From contig CM070520.1 of the NCBI GenBank assembly GCA_036346375.1, positions 16,193,791 through 16,257,790 on the forward strand: a stretch of DNA of 64,000 nucleotides. Reading direction: 5' to 3'. Each line of letters begins with the position of its first letter. The first letter of the stretch is position 1. Of the stretch, positions 33,038 to 44,630 are shown piece after piece. The position numbers and the translations under genes are program-made. The notes below the pieces were generated by a model, which saw only the letters and a list, made by a program, of their open reading frames with translations, ran no database searches and was not told the DNA's origin. This DNA comes from Guadua angustifolia (lineage: Eukaryota; Streptophyta; Magnoliopsida; Poales; Poaceae).

Positions 33038-34672
33038 CCGTAAACTTGACAACCACTTAGGTGATTAATTAGGATTTATTTAACCTTCTAGGTAGCAATT
33101 AGCGCTATATTACCCGCCCTATGTCTATAACTAAGGTTGTGTGGGTTGAATGGTGAGCGTGGGAGAAACGATTACGTTGGAACCGTGCATTTCATACCAT
33201 GCATATAAGATCCATGTCATACCATGCATGCATATGTCTTGTCGTGTCCTTTTGCATCATGATCTATGCTTTTATGTTTGTTAGACTTGTAGGATTACTT
33301 TGTCTTGTGCAATTGTCTAGATCATGTTTTAATTCAAATTTTTAGCCAAGTCTAAGAACCTATCCCTTTCATGAGGAGTTAGAGTCCATTCCCGTGGTTC
33401 CTGAATACCCGGGGGTGTTCCCAGCGGAATTGCCGGGGATGCCGCCCGATCGGGATATTGAGTTCGTAGTTGAACTTCAACCCGGGGCTGCTCCAGTTCC
33501 CAAGCGGCCGTATCGAATGCCGCCCAATGAATTGGCCGAATTGAAGAATCAACTGAAGGAACTGATGGACAAGGGATTCATTCATCCGAGCTCCTCACCT
33601 TGGGGCTGTTCGGCTCTCTTTGTGACCAGGAAGGACGGTTCTCTTCGCCTATGTGGTGATTATCATCCTTGAACGCAGATCACCATAAAGAACAAGTACT
33701 CTCTTCCTCGAATTGACATCCTCTTTGATCAGCTTGTGTGGTGCACGGTGTTACTCGAATACGTGACAAGTTGAATTTCGCCAAGCTACTCGCTTTCCAT
33801 CTTGATGATTGTGGAACTTTATGGTTCGGCAAGTGCCTAGTCGTCCCTAAAGACCAAGAGTTGAGAAGAAAGATTCTCGATGAAGCCCACAACTCCGTGC
33901 TCACAATTCATCCGGCAAAGATCAAATGTCTCCTTTCGAAGCACTCTATGGTCGCAATTGCCGGGCACCCCGAATCGGGTCCGAGAGTGGGGAACGCCCA
34001 TTCTTTGGACCTCGAATCGTCATGACGGCGAAGAGAAGGTGAAGACCATACAAGAAAATTTGAGAGTAGTACAATCCCGAAAAGAGCTATGCCGATCGTC
34101 AGAGAAGACCTCTCTTTAGCATTGGTGATTATGTCTACTGAAGGTATCTCCTCCGGCACCCATCGCTTCGGGTTAAGGGAAAGTTAGCACCTCGATACAT
34201 AGGACCTTTCCGGATCCTTGCAAGACGTGGTCAAGTGGCATATCAATTGGAGCTTCCTCCCGCTTTAGCGATGGTCCGCGATGTTTTCCACATATCACAA
34301 TTGAAGAAGTGCTCCGTATTCCTTCAACATCTCAAGTAGATGAACTCGAGGTTCTGCTCGATTTGTCCTATCAAGAGTATCCTATTCGAGTTTTGGATGA
34401 AGCTGAACGCAAGACTCGTAGGAGGACTCTCAAATTCTACAAAATTCAGTGGAGCAATCACACTGAAGATGAAGCCACATGGGAATGAGAAGACCATTTA
34501 AAAATCGAGTATGCCGAGTTCTTCCATGCTATGTAAGTGCTGCCGTCCAATCTTTTCGCAATTAAAGCCATATCATTTGTAAGTGGCTGCATTGCACATA
34601 CGGATTCTATTCATCTATGCTCTCATTTTTGAATCTCAAGCGAGATTCCTTTAGGGGAGGTTTGTCATGGCC
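33038..34672 (+). pseudogene. Tekay (chromovirus) pol remnant, internal region 1
   Basis: The reverse transcriptase N-terminus begins near 33394, with PGVFPAELPGMPPDRDIEF, KRPYRMPPNELAELKNQL and SALFVTRKDGSLRLCGDY. A frameshift near 33670 follows. The palm and RNase H are deleted, and the frame jumps to the integrase HHCC region (LWFGKCLVVPKDQELRRKIL). The integrase core is also deleted, and later parts show LAPRYIGPFRILARRGQVAY and DVFHISQLKKC. A chromodomain-like tail follows (FYKIQWSNHTEDEATWE, about 34436-34486), which identifies a chromovirus. Multiple stops are present. It ends at a polypurine tract before the full LTR. Confidence 0.9.
34659..34672 (+). other. Polypurine tract
   Basis: CTTTAGGGGAGGTT sits directly before the LTR start at 34673, the expected site for plus-strand priming. 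Confidence 0.8.
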
Positions 34673-37600
34673 CCAAATTCGAATTCGACTCATGCGGCTA
34701 ACTTTAGGGCCAACCGAAGTTTTTGGTCAGATTTGAGATCCACTGCTAATTTCAGAGTCTATCCCAAATTACCATTTAAGAATTTCCGAACTTAGCAAAA
34801 ATTAAGAGCTAGAAATTTCAGTGTGCATGTTAGTGGGTTACAAACTAGGAAAATTTTTCTCGATTCAATGGTTGAGTTTTGAGCTCAATCCAATATCAAA
34901 TGCTAAGTTAAAGCATAGCATCAAAATTGAATCCCTGTGCTCAAATTCTGGGACTTAGCCATTCTCTCTTGCTTCCAAGTGGGGTCAAGTGTGCAGCATC
35001 TAAATGAAATTGGGGGCAGCAAACAAACCAAATCAGCACAACACTTTTCCTTGCTTTTTTTCCCCAGCCGCACCTCCCCAGCCCAAACCAAAACCAGCCT
35101 CCTTTCTCCTGGTCTCTCCTTCCCCCAAGCAAAACGAAGCAGCCTCCCCAAGCATCCTGCAGTTCCTCCCTGGCCACCACTCCCTCCAGCACTTCCCTGG
35201 CCAGGCGCACTCCCTGCAGCTCCTCCAAGCCGCCCTCCCCAGCACCTCCAAGCAGCAGCTTCCTCCTCCTTCTCCTTCTTCACTTCCTTGAGGTGAGGCT
35301 CTCCCTAGGGTTAGGGCTGGTGTTTTCTAGTTTTGGGGGCTGCAATGGTAGATTTGTGGGCTTGGGTGAGTAAGGATTTGGGTTTTGGATGGGGAACAAC
35401 CATTCTAGGGTTTGAGGCAAGTTTCAGATTTTCGAGCAGATTTTATAGCTCCTGTTCTTGACTGATTCGAGATAGTTTCGAGCATTTCCTGCTAGGTTGG
35501 CTGTAGAGAAAGTTGTGGGTAATCAAATTATCTTTCATTTCCAACTGGAATCACCTCATTTCGTTAATCCAGCTGAAAGTTATGTCTATTTTAGCGCTTG
35601 CTGCTCTGAAAATGCTGAAGATTTCGGGTAGAAACTTGAGCTGTGAATAAGAATTAGTTAGAGGCCGAATTAGAAATTAATTTTGCCTGTGAAGTTTTAG
35701 GAAATTTCTTGTAGATTGTAAAAATGTCATCCTTTACTCAATTCTACTAAGTATAGCAATTTATATGTTGAATTTTGTGCATGCTGTCTGAAACTTTGAA
35801 AATACTGAACTCTGAAAACTGCCCTCTGTTGCTAGCTGAACTGGGAGTTACCTGGGCAGAATCTGAGTGATTGGCCAAGGCTAGTTTGTAGGTATATGTC
35901 TTATGGTCGTGTAGGCTCTGAGTTTGCTCAATTTGGCTAAGTGATCAAAAAGTTATGGTCATTTGTATACATGCTGTCCTGAAACCGGTGTTTCTGAAAA
36001 TTCAGACTTTGGGACTAAAGTTCAGAGTTTAATTGCAAACTTTAAATTTATTTTCTGAATGTTATGATGCATGGTAATGTTAGATCACCCTCTTGTGCTC
36101 TTTTCGAGTCCAAGAAGTCATTTTTTGGGTTAGCCAAATAAAAGTTATACTTGTTTAGAGGAATGTGCTTGTTATTTTCAGATTTGTGCTATAGAATAGA
36201 AATAGAGAGAAGCATTGTAGTTTTTGTTCTTAAATTGAAATGAATGCTTGCACTTTTGGATTGGTCATGAGGATGCATTTAGTATTTCATCTCATATGCA
36301 TTGCATGCATCTCATTCATATGCACTGCTCGTGTAGAGAACGAAACCGCGGAGGGTGACGTGGCCGTGGTCGAGGGGGACATCGGTGGGCAAGTTGCCGT
36401 TGAGGATCCCAGAAGGCAGCAGCAAGCACCTAAGCATGTTTATCCTTATGTATCGTTATTTTGAGAATAATGTGATTAATTGAAATGTTAAGTATTGCAT
36501 TAGGAATTGCCATGTGGGATAGGAATAGATCCTATTTGCTGCACGTACACCCCTTGTATTCGCTTAATATCTCCCCGTTGAGCTAGACTATGGGTATTAA
36601 TGAGTCCGTGCTTAGAATGCTTAGATGTCGGGTTGGGCCAAGTGACGGAGGGTTCTGTCACTTGCGGTTGTTATCATTACACACATACTACATTATGTCG
36701 GACTTGGAAGTGGAAAGGTTTTGGAAAGAAATGAATTGTGGACCGGCGGGGAGTTGGTTCATTTGGGTACGGAGACTCAAATGTGTAGCCCCGTCTCAGG
36801 CCGGTAAGGACCGATCCGTAAGTGGAATAAGATTGAGCACACCTGTTGGTCGATGCCCGATTATGGTACGGTAAGCCACTCTTTCTCTCATATGGAATCG
36901 ATGGACCGTAATCTCCGTGGTTGGACGTGGTTGAGGGCGAGGCTTAGGCCGACTCTCGAGCGCCAAGCCGGGCTTGGGGCAGCTCGAGGTGCTAGGTTTT
37001 CGGACCGCAGGAGGACGCTCAATGATTGGGTATGATTGGAAGGGGTTGACGCTAGGCCCTTGTGGTAAGTGTCGTGCGATCAATGCTTCCTCGCAGGTTA
37101 ATTAAGCGATTCAATTGCCGCGCCTCGGATATGAGCACGCTTGGTCCGAACTTCTTCTCAGTAGTAAACAACTTGAACTTGTGGTTCGCCGCTGGGCTTG
37201 AGCTAAATTTTGATGTGAGATGACTTGCTTTACATTCTGTTAATTACAATATTCTCGCTAGAGGTAGGTGCTGTTATAACCGCTAACTATATTGAGAAAA
37301 ACTTGAGTAGATGACTAAAATTGAAACAAAGTTAAGCATTTCCGCACTTTTAACCTAAGCTGTTTACCTTGCTACCGCTAAATGCATCTCCTTTGAGTCG
37401 GTCATATATGGACACCGGTAAGTCTTATGAGTACCTTTTGTACTCATGCTTCGCTTTGTGGTTTTCAGTGAGGATCGTGGGTGGATGCGAGTTCTGCCTT
37501 CATCGCTTCTCGGTGACTCCAAGGGCACCGAGTAGAGGCTTAGCGCGACATCGCACACGCCCGGAAGTGTTCAGGGGCAGAACACTTCCGGAGAAGTTTT

Positions 37601-38220
37601 ATTTTGCTAATGTGTTGCGATTTGATTCATTTTTGTTGTATAGATAGCCTTTTAAATTGTGTTTCGTCGTTGTTTAAGTCTCTGTCGATGTCTCGTGGAT
37701 GGTTTCTAATTGTGATCGTACTGCTGTTGTGGTTGTTGCATTACTTTTGGATATATATATATACTGCAACTGTGTTTTCTTGTCTGCTGAGTGGATGTCC
37801 ATAGGTTCTAGGAGGGTCATGCCGAAATTTTCCAGATTTTGGAGTCTTGGTCAAATTCTTAGTTCTGGTGTGGTTTAGAGTCTTGGAGTTGTTGCTAAGT
37901 GTGGTTTGGTGGTTGTCGGGTTTGTCTTTGTGCCGGTGTTTCGCGTCGTGTTTGGTTGCTTGGTTTTGAGTTCGCTGCCCTTTATGCAAATTGAATTGAT
38001 ATCGCATTGGAAACCGTATGCGGGCGATCTCGGCGAATTTCGGTTGCATACCGGGGAATACTGGATTGTTGTCGAGTTATTCAATGGGTTCGTTGTTGTC
38101 CTAATTGGGCTTGGGTGTTAGCACTGTGAGCACCATCGGTGATCCGTTGCTAGCCTCCAAATCCAATGAGGGTGACCGGGCATTCGAATAACCCGAGGAC
38201 GGTCTGGGCGGCTCCTCACA
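34673..38220 (+). mobile_element. Complete Tekay-type LTR, 3.5 kb, shared by two internal regions
   Basis: Begins TGTCATGGCCCC after a polypurine tract and ends GGCTCCTCACA before a primer-binding site. It therefore serves as 3' LTR of the left internal region and 5' LTR of the right one. Pro/Ser-rich and CT-rich frames at 34921-35296 and others within it are LTR sequence, not genes. Confidence 0.9.
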
Positions 38221-38224
38221 AGGC

Positions 38225-38236
38225 TGGTATCAGAGC
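38225..38236 (+). other. Primer-binding site
   Basis: TGGTATCAGAGC, complementary to initiator Met-tRNA, lies four bases after the LTR end. Confidence 0.9.
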
Positions 38237-39081
38237 AAGGTGCATAAAGACGAACCGTAAACTTGACAACCACTTAGGTGATTAATTAGGATTTATTTAA
38301 CCTTCTAGGTAGCAATTAGCGCTATATTACCCGCCCTATGTCTATAACTAAGGTTGTGTGGGTTGAATGGTGAGCGTGGGAGAAACGATTACGTTGGAAC
38401 CGTGCATTTCATACCATGCATATAAGATCCATGTCATACCATGCATGCATATGTCTTGTCGTGTCCTTTTGCATCATGATCTATGCTTTTATGTTTGTTA
38501 GACTTGTAGGATTACTTTGTCTTGTGCAATTGTCTAGATCATGTTTTAATTCAAATTTTTAGCCAAGTCTAAGAACCTATCCCTTTCATGAGGAGTTAGA
38601 GTCCATTCCCGTGGTTCCTGAATACCCGGGTGTTCCTAAATGAATTGCGGGATGCCGCCCGATCGATATTGAGTTCGTAGTTGAACTTCAACCCGGCTGC
38701 TCCAGCCCTAAGCGTCAGATCGAATGCCGCCCAATGAATTGGCCGAATTGAAGAATCAACTGAAGGAACTGATGGACAAGGGATTCATTCATCCGAGCTC
38801 CTCACCTTGGGGCTGTTCGGCTCTCTTTGTGACCAGGAAGGACGGTTCTCTTCGCCTATGTGGTGATTATCATCCTTTGAACGCAGTCACCATAAAGAAC
38901 AAGTACTCTCTTCCTCGAATTGACATCCTCTTTGATCAGCTTGCTGGTGCACGGGTGTTGCTCGAATACGTGACAAGTTGAATTTCGGCCAAGCTACTCG
39001 TTTCCATCTTGATGATTGTGGAACTTTATGGTTCGGCAAGTGCCTAGTCGTCCCTAAAGACCAAGAGTTGAGAAGAAAGAC
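38237..39081 (+). pseudogene. Tekay internal region 2, truncated
   Basis: From 38255 the sequence repeats internal region 1 (33038 onward), including the same internal deletions: leader directly joined to reverse transcriptase, and reverse transcriptase joined to the integrase HHCC start. The RT frame from 38724 has MPPNELAELKNQLKELMDKG and keeps RIDILFDQLAGARV, which is damaged in copy 1. Small deletions near 38630-38710 break the upstream frame. Homology stops at 39081 (GAGTTGAGAAGAAAG). Confidence 0.9.
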
Positions 39082-39292
39082 GTGAACTTGTCTCTGCTTG
39101 CCGCATGAGCTGATCTGAATACGTGTATTAGTAGGAGGGCAAGTAAGACCCTAATATGATGCTTGTACACTGTTTTGAATAATAAGCAAGTAAGGCGCAA
39201 GCAAGAAACAAGCAAAGAGCTAATAAAAAGTATTAGTTGTGTTTGTGCTTCTTGGATGTTTTATTCTGGTCTTTTGGTGTTCTGTTTCAACA
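39082..39292. other. Short unassigned interval
   Basis: Ends with a pyrimidine-rich stretch and an AG (near 39297) that could be the acceptor of the NLR fragment. Confidence 0.3.
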
Positions 39293-39590
39293 AATAGATC
39301 TGCAGCTTATTGGCTGGAAAAAAATCCCGGAACTCAAACAAGGCGAGAAGCACTATCTCCTAGCTACGATGATCTTCCTTCCGATCTGAAGTTGTTGTCA
39401 TTGTGCATGTGTACGTTTTCTCAGGGACACAAGATTGACAAGCATCGTCTCATCGTAAAATGGACAGCCGATGGACTGATCGCTTCAACTATGTCGATAG
39501 AATTTGAGGAAGTAGCAGAGGAGAATTTTTCCAAGCTCATCAAAAGGGATATCATCCGTCCGGTGACCTACAGCCAGTCAGGCACAAAAC
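39293..39590 (+). pseudogene. NLR (NB-ARC) disease-resistance gene fragment
   Basis: The frame reads WLEKNPGTQTRREALSPSYD, then DLPSDLKLLSLCMCTFSQGH, DKHRLIVKWTADGLIA and FEEVAEENFSKLIKRDII. This is the end of the NB-ARC domain with its winged-helix part (pattern: SYDDLP..LK, then iFP-type, then RLI.KW.AEG). The usual LKxCLLY and FPED residues are altered to LKLLSLC and FSQG. The P-loop, kinase-2, MHD motif and LRRs are absent, so this is an isolated fragment of about 95 residues. Intact relatives are cytoplasmic immune receptors. Downstream the frame runs into Lys/Arg-rich repeat sequence. Confidence 0.8.
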
Positions 39591-39905
39591 CGATTTTGAA
39601 AAAAACTGTTCGAAAATCCAAATTCGAAAATCGAAAATATCATGCCAAAAATCGTTAGAAATCGAAGGGTTAAGAATTCAAAATATTTGAAAAAAGTTAA
39701 AAAAAAATAAAAAATCGACCGGTTTTCACCGAAAATTGGCCACTTTTTCCTGAAAATCGAACGGCCAATTGGTGAGTGCTGACCACTACGGTGTTGCTAT
39801 ATGTTTTTTTCTAAAACCAGTTGATTTTAACTGAAAATCGACCGGTTCTATGTCACATAATTTTTTTAATTTTTTAATTAGACTAATTTATCGATCAATT
39901 TTAAA
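39591..39905. other. AT-rich CGAAAATCG-type repeat sequence
   Basis: Contains recurring AAAATCGA and GAAAATCG motifs. Not assigned to a known element. Confidence 0.4.
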
Positions 39906-40073
39906 TATCGAAGTGATTTGATACGTCAAAAACTACGGTTTTCCTTTGTTTTGTCTGCCCTGCCTACTGTTTAGACCAGCTGTCAAGTCCTATCGAAGTG
40001 ATTCGACACGGTCAAAAACTACGGTTTTCCTTTGTTTTGTCTGCCCTGCCTGCTTCAGACCAGCTGCCAAGTC
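39906..40073. repeat. 85-bp tandem duplication
   Basis: A unit beginning TATCGAAGTGATT at 39906 is repeated at 39991. Both contain ACTACGGTTTTCCTTTG and GTCTGCCCTGCCT. Confidence 0.9.
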
Positions 40074-40283
40074 AATCATTGAATGCTCCAGTTCCTTGTC
40101 TCCAATCAGCACACAAGAATTTTGTCTTTTTTTTTCTGCTCCCGACCTCCAAGGAAAGGCCTTTACACTTTGACTTGGCACATGAGATATTCTTGTGTGG
40201 CCAGTATTAGATAAGGCAATAGCATATTTAAATCCAGAATTTTGACTCTGAATAGGCAAGCATTACAAGGGACTGAGGGATTA

Positions 40284-40584
40284 GGGCAATCCCAATGGGA
40301 TGATTAGGATAGTTTCTATAGCATTAATTAGGTTGTCATATAAGCAAAATGGTGATGTGGAGGTAGAATTAATGATGAAAGAGAAGGAAACCATTTCTCA
40401 TGCAGGAAACCATTTCTACACAAGTACCAAGAAAGGGAAAAAGGGGATTAGGTGAGAAAATAAGAGAAAAGAGGAGATTGGATGAGAGTTTATTTTGAAG
40501 AAACTATCTATTAGGAGTATAGTTTCTATATATAGTATCTAGATAACATGGAAGTTATAGAAACTATATGCATTAGGACTGCCC
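40284..40584. mobile_element. Tourist-like MITE, TTA target duplication
   Basis: Ends GGGCAATCCCAATGGGATG and, inverted, GGGCAGTCCTAATGCATAT. The next inner bases (GATAGTTTCTATAG against CTATAGAAACTA-type sequence) also pair. TTA flanks both sides. 301 bp, no coding capacity. Confidence 0.85.
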
Positions 40585-40587
40585 TTA

Positions 40588-42490
40588 TTGTGCCAGACAT
40601 TGACTATTTGACTAGACTATCTTTCCTGAATACTCAAGTCTCTGTTGGATATTCCTGTCCTTGGATCATTCAAATGTTTCAATTAGCAACTCTAATAAAG
40701 AAAGTACATAATAGATCCTAAAGCACCTGTACTTACAGTTGGTCTAGTGCATATCAACTACCCTTTAAATTGCTTTAGTACATTCAAAATTTTATTTCAA
40801 GAGAATAAAAACACTTCTATCGAGTATTGTTCATTTTATTTAAATGAACTGGATAGCTCTTGGATAGGCTAAATGCTTTGCGATGCTCTAAAACAGTTAA
40901 GCAGTCCAGATTGCAAATGAGACAATGAATAGATGTCAATCAGAAGGATACCACAAATTTTAATTCTCTTGCAGAGTGTCTAACTCATAATCTGCAAATA
41001 AAACTACATTCTTTTTTCTCCAGTCATAGCACTGTGTGAAATGAGGATGACGCTCAATGACAGTCAGGTGTTCTGAAATACTGGATGGATAATTAAGTTA
41101 ATTAGTCCCTGCTATTTTCCTAATGTTATATGTCAAGGCAACAAAGTGACTGAAATGAGTAGAGTTAATTGGTTTCTTAATTAATCTTGCATGCCGGCAG
41201 TTCTTCAAGCTTCGAGAAATCTCCAGAGCACCAGTCGGCAGTCAAAATTAGGAAGCCAATTTACTTTACACTTCTTGTCTTGTTGTCCGTGCATTAATAG
41301 AACATGCTCCCTGGCGCCGTGGCCTCCTCCCTGGCGCCGAACATTGCATAGATTAATCAACTCGGCATAGCATTAATGTTCGGCGCCGAACATTGCTCCC
41401 TGGCGACGTGCATTAATTAATAGGACTTACATTCAAGTGAAGGTGACACATGCGGAGTGTATGTGTGTGGTGTGCATCTACGCACGTACGTAGCACTTCT
41501 ATGGTGTAATGATTTTGATTTTGCCTCTTTGAGCAAAAGCTTTATAGGTGGACGCTAGCTCTTGATCCTTCCATATGTGATCGATACATATACGTAGAAA
41601 TTAACAATCTATAGCTGCAAGTTATTTTCATTCTTCTATGTCCATGGGCAGATATGCTCGATCGTATTGTCCGGTTGTAGAATTAGGAAACCAAGAGACC
41701 TTTTGGTAGCCTTCTCAACTTAGTCAGGTTGTACAAACTTAGCCAGACTGATAGGAACTAGGCTGAGTGGATGCAAGAAGATACACAGAGATGGTGTTTA
41801 GTTGCCTAAAGGAAAGTGAGATGGACCAAATTCAAAAGAGTGATAAATAAAATCTGCATTTTTTTAGCATGTAGTATTTGAACCTACGGTTCCATTTTTT
41901 GTTTGTTTCATTCAATTTAGGTGTCGTTTAAATTTTTAATAAATTCTAAAAAAACAATAAAATTGAAAAACAAAAAATTAAATCTTTTGAATTTTATATG
42001 GCAAGTGTGGTCTAGTTTTGTTTGAAAAAATGTCAGGAACATGTAGGTAAAATCGGTTTGATGATCGGAGATAATAATAAAAAGATATTAGCAAAAAAAG
42101 AAAAAAATAGATGGCATATTGCCTAATAACTGCATGCACATCTAGTGATGCATGCTATGTGGTGCAGTGCGGGTCACCGGCCAGTAGGCCATTCGCGCGG
42201 AACACAAAACTAGCATCGTTGCACCAGTAGAAACGCCAATTTTGGTCGTTTCCCCAGAGCCAGGCTGTGGGGGGAATCTTGCATCTGCAGAGCTAAGTCT
42301 AAAACCAGATGCAATCAACCAAATATGAAAAAAAAAAAGATTCTATATCTATTGATGTAAATTTGTGTGTATATAGCCAAATAAACAGCCCCAAAGTCTA
42401 GGGGTGTATGTTCACGACGTATCTCGGTAATTTGCACGGTTATTAGGACTTACCTTTTTTATTAAGAATTCAATATTCGAATGTATGTAT
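40588..42490. other. About 1.9 kb without a recognised gene
   Basis: The only structure seen is a GC-rich set of GGCGCCGAACATTG repeats near 41310-41405, including the 12-bp palindrome TTCGGCGCCGAA at 41379-41390. The rest is AT-rich. Confidence 0.5.
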
Positions 42491-43306
42491 ACTATATATT
42501 AAAGAGCTGAGGATTGCCGGCTCCTCAGCCCGGCCACGTGTCGGCGCTCGCAGAGGGGTCCTCTGAAAAATTGAAAATTGCATTTAGGTCCTTTCGACGG
42601 TTTTTTAATAAAATAGACCCAAAAAATATCAGAATTACATTTAGATCCCTCTGCGGTTTACATTTAGATCCTCTTCGTGGTTTTTTGCGAAACAGACCTC
42701 GAAAAAAAATATTATTTTAGATCCCTCTACGGTTTACGTTTGGCTACTCTCAGCGGTTTTTAGAGAAGTTGACTCAAAAACAAAGATACGTCTCGACCAA
42801 AAAAAAAACAGATTCGTCAAAGGTTTATAGCAGCCTGCGGATTCGCCGATGGGTCCTAGCGACTTTTTTTAAAAAAACAAGAAAATAAAAAATACATAAA
42901 AAAAAGCAGCCATGCTTTTCTAAAAAAAACACGGATTCGTCGAGAGTTTATAGCAGCCCATAAATTCGCCAACGGGTCCTAATGACCCTTTTTTTAAAAA
43001 AAAATGAAAACCAAAATACGACCAGATTTCCTAAATTACGTTAAAAACAAATTTTGGTTTTCTAAAAAATACAAATTGCCGAGGGTTTATAGTAGCCCAT
43101 AGATTCACCGACAGGTCCTAACCGCGGTTTTCTAGAAAAAAATACAAATTCGTCAAAGGTTTATAACAGCCCATAAATTCGTCGTCGGGTCCTAACGACC
43201 CATTTTTTTTTAAAAAAAAACAAAAACCGAAAATACGACTAAATTTTCTGAATTTTACACGTTGCATCGTCGTGCACAACGCAGCGTAGCGCGTTACCCT
43301 GGCTAG
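42491..43306 (+). mobile_element. Nonautonomous Helitron
   Basis: The 5' end is CTATATATTAAAGAG. The 3' end has AACGC ... GCGTT able to pair, followed by ACCCTGG and CTAG (43303-43306) with T after it. The body has alternating ACATTTAGATCCT and CGGTTTTTT blocks, as in the reversed element at 14878-15338. No protein is encoded. Confidence 0.75.
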
Positions 43307-43319
43307 TATGACCTTATGG

Positions 43320-43347
43320 TATCTGCATTGGGAGTGCCCTTACACAA
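43320..43347. mobile_element. Right end of a Tourist-like MITE
   Basis: ATCTGCATTGGGAGTGCCC followed by TTA matches the right-end form of the MITE at 40284. The left end was not located. The Helitron may have inserted into this MITE. Confidence 0.4.
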
Positions 43348-43442
43348 AAGGCCACAATTATTACTGTAGTACCAACAGTCCAACACAGGCCAGCTGACAA
43401 CTTTGTATACGCGACCACGGGCGATTTAGCGGTCATTACTCG

Positions 43443-44112
43443 TTAGGTCTTCGAGGTGTCGTCACCCTTTGCTGGTGAAGTCTTCTCTGCAGCAGAAGTG
43501 AAAGAGACGGGGTGTTTTGGTTCGGTCTTCACAGTCAAGCTCAGCACCTCAGGTCGTGAGTAGTGTCCCACAACGTCGAAATCAAACTTGACTCGAACAA
43601 TTTCTCCAAGATCTGCAAATAACCATATCACGCAATTTTTAGTAATAATTATATGCCTAAGATGTTTCAGTCGCAATACTGATTTTTTGAGCTGACAATT
43701 ACAATACTTACAATACATCATTGCAAACATATAATTCGATATACCATGTTACTAGTGCATGTGAACACCAAACTGAGATATATTTAGCATAAAATTTACT
43801 TGAAGCGCCTCTCGGTTTCTTACCCAGGTCAGCTGTGAGGAGGGCCTCGCCTTCATAGTTGGGACCTGCTAACACTGCACCAGATGGTGAAACGATGGTA
43901 CTCCCTCCAGGACAAATAACAGATTCTGGGGATGGCTCTCCATCTAGGCCTCCAAAGTCCAAATGTATACTCAGGTGGGGGAGGATAGCCCTTTCTGCGA
44001 CAGAACTGGTTTGCTGACAGGACGAAGCATCCCCCTTCAAGCGCAATGTGTATCATGGAAGCCTGCCAACTTGGCTGGAAATCAACAGTGGGAGCACAGT
44101 ATATTTCAACAC
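43443..44112 (-). pseudogene. Nitrilase-4-like gene, last two exons
   Basis: Minus-strand exon A (44112-43824) begins after an AG acceptor and reads GVEIYCAPTVDFQPSWQASM, then FVLSANQFCRRKGYPPPPEY. A CTTTGGA duplication near 43950 shifts the frame, and GLDGEPSPESVICPGGS and LAGPNYEGEALLTADL follow. A GT-AG intron (43823-43613) joins exactly to exon B (43612-43443): DLGEIVRVKFDFDVVGHY, RPEVLSL and SFTSAAEKTSPAKG, ending TAA. This is the C-terminal third of plant NIT4-type nitrilases, which hydrolyse beta-cyanoalanine in cyanide detoxification. The catalytic Glu-Lys-Cys lie in exons missing here. The frameshift and missing 5' exons make it a pseudogene fragment. Confidence 0.88.
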
Positions 44113-44630
44113 CTGGATAACCATAGGGCAAAGGACTTCAATAAAATATGGTAAGTGCAAATATGAACTCAAAGTACATGTGACATGGTGCATTTTCAGC
44201 ATTTATCTCTCCTTGTTTTAAATTACATTTCTGTATTTGAAGGTAGTGATGTCCTTTTAACGGGTTGCACAAACCTAGTCAAATTACTATACCAAGTCTA
44301 AACTATCATGTATAGCTTCAAGCCTTCAACCTTCACTTACTGCTGGATTTCTAATAGGACATCATTAAGGACATTAAGCGGGCGGCTATAACCTGGCGAC
44401 CCGCTGCTGGACTTTTTTTGCCATCTGTGTGAACGAGTGAAAACGAGGCGCACCAAAAAGAAAATAAATCGGTGCAAACTAATACTTTACTGTTTTTATT
44501 AATTCTCAAAATTAATAAAATAATAACTAAACTGCGAGAATCAGCCGATAATAACTAGGCATGCATCAGCCAGCAGATTCACTCACGAGCATTGATCGAA
44601 TACATGAAATACGAACTGAAACATATATAC
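44113..44630. other. No recognised gene
   Basis: Partly intron-like sequence upstream of the nitrilase exon on the minus strand. No further nitrilase exon was found. Confidence 0.45.

Noticed and set aside
34921..35296. Pro/Ser-rich frames of about 120 residues on both strands
   Set aside because: They lie in the CT-rich leader of the Tekay LTR, and three or more frames are open together.
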